Source: DATJGF01 sp035495315
GTDB taxonomy: Bacteria > Verrucomicrobiota > Verrucomicrobiia > Limisphaerales > UBA8199
NCBI GenBank assembly: GCA_035495315.1
Contig: DATJGF010000237.1
Span: forward strand, 48,756-112,755
DNA: 64,000 nt
Direction: 5' to 3'
Shown here: one piece after another, positions 63,891-64,000 of the stretch
Layout of the letters: every line of letters starts with the position of its first letter
Numbering within the stretch: position 1 is the stretch's first letter
Position numbers and translations under genes: made by a program
Notes under the pieces: model-generated
The model's database searches: none
What the model saw: the letters and a program-made list of their open reading frames with translations, nothing else
What the model was told of the DNA's origin: nothing

Positions 63891-64000
63891 ACCCTCTCCC
63901 GGAGGGAGAGGGAACCGGCTGCGCGTGCCGCAATGAAATTCAGACAACTCGGTTTTGCCAACTGGCCGGCGGCGCGTCTCCCTCTCCCTCCGGGAGAGGG
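63891..64000. repeat. Paired CCCTCTCCC hairpins at the right edge
   Basis: CCCTCTCCC-GGA-GGGAGAGGG (63891-63911) and CCCTCTCCC-TCC-GGGAGAGGG (63980-64000) are 9-bp stem hairpins 68 bp apart; the second touches the window edge. Translated frames read PLPPGEG-like, the usual sign of a widespread REP family. Between them an ATG frame at 63937 is probably repeat-derived. Confidence 0.8.

Noticed and set aside
1..64000. CRISPR array, prophage, integrase, intact insertion sequence, rRNA or tRNA gene
   Set aside because: I saw no regular spacer-repeat pattern, transposase, phage structural gene or RNA-gene signature in the window.

Overview
The window reads as a chromosomal segment of a soil- or sediment-type member of the Verrucomicrobiota, probably near Pedosphaera/Limisphaerales. 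This is an inference from gene content: a Planctomycete-type cytochrome c (DUF1549/DUF1553) gene paired with a DUF1501 gene, a prepilin-type protein with an H-X9-DG tail, a PEP-CTERM protein, Tat-exported Gfo/Idh/MocA and hydrolase-like proteins, a LamG/Big2 surface protein, and frequent REP-like hairpin repeats in the gaps. The outer-membrane lipid A gene lpxI fits a Gram-negative envelope. No rRNA, tRNA, CRISPR array, integrase or intact insertion sequence was seen.

Layout. 1-8.9 kb: a truncated MFS transporter, DedA, an HtrA-like protease, YacG, MsrA, a secreted esterase, an APC amino-acid permease followed by two Opp/Dpp-type ABC ATPases, and nicotinamidase. 9-16.2 kb: envelope proteins (prepilin-like, PEP-CTERM, a DUF4190-pilin chimera) and the PSD1/DUF1501 operon. 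16.3-19.4 kb: a membrane histidine kinase and a REC-SpoIIE phosphatase. 19.4-23.4 kb: a leucine-rich-repeat remnant, a secreted protein with a SUMF1-type domain and a Tat-type oxidoreductase. 23.4-30.2 kb: cobalamin-dependent methionine synthase (metH) with an upstream palindrome, a rhodanese remnant, two unknowns and a PocR-AraC regulator. 30.4-36.2 kb: three exported, poorly characterised glycoside-hydrolase-like proteins. 36.2-39.1 kb: gnd, an unknown and lpxI. 39.4-44.4 kb: a phosphorelay cluster (kinase, Rcp1-like regulator, large hybrid kinase). 44.4-50.1 kb: a small iron-permease-family protein, a START-like/YqjD-like chimera, a GH43 enzyme and a three-unit LamG protein. 50.5-58.6 kb: an M48 protease with a repeat-rich tail, a patatin lipoprotein, an AraC regulator, rhomboid and secreted unknowns. 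58.7-64 kb: a phosphoesterase, signal peptidase I, a DNA glycosylase and a pair of Gfo/Idh/MocA oxidoreductases.

The genes suggest a polysaccharide-scavenging lifestyle with heavy protein export (Sec, Tat, signal peptidase I, rhomboid, PEP-CTERM) and elaborate two-component signalling. The most unusual things seen are protein chimeras (DUF4190 on a pilin body; a START-like domain on a YqjD-like anchor), an exported TIM-barrel/GHL6/GH123-like cluster, and several families of palindromic repeats, one of which supplies the stop codons of both convergent neighbours. All calls come from reading the sequence by eye. Family assignments rest on recognised motifs, not on database searches.
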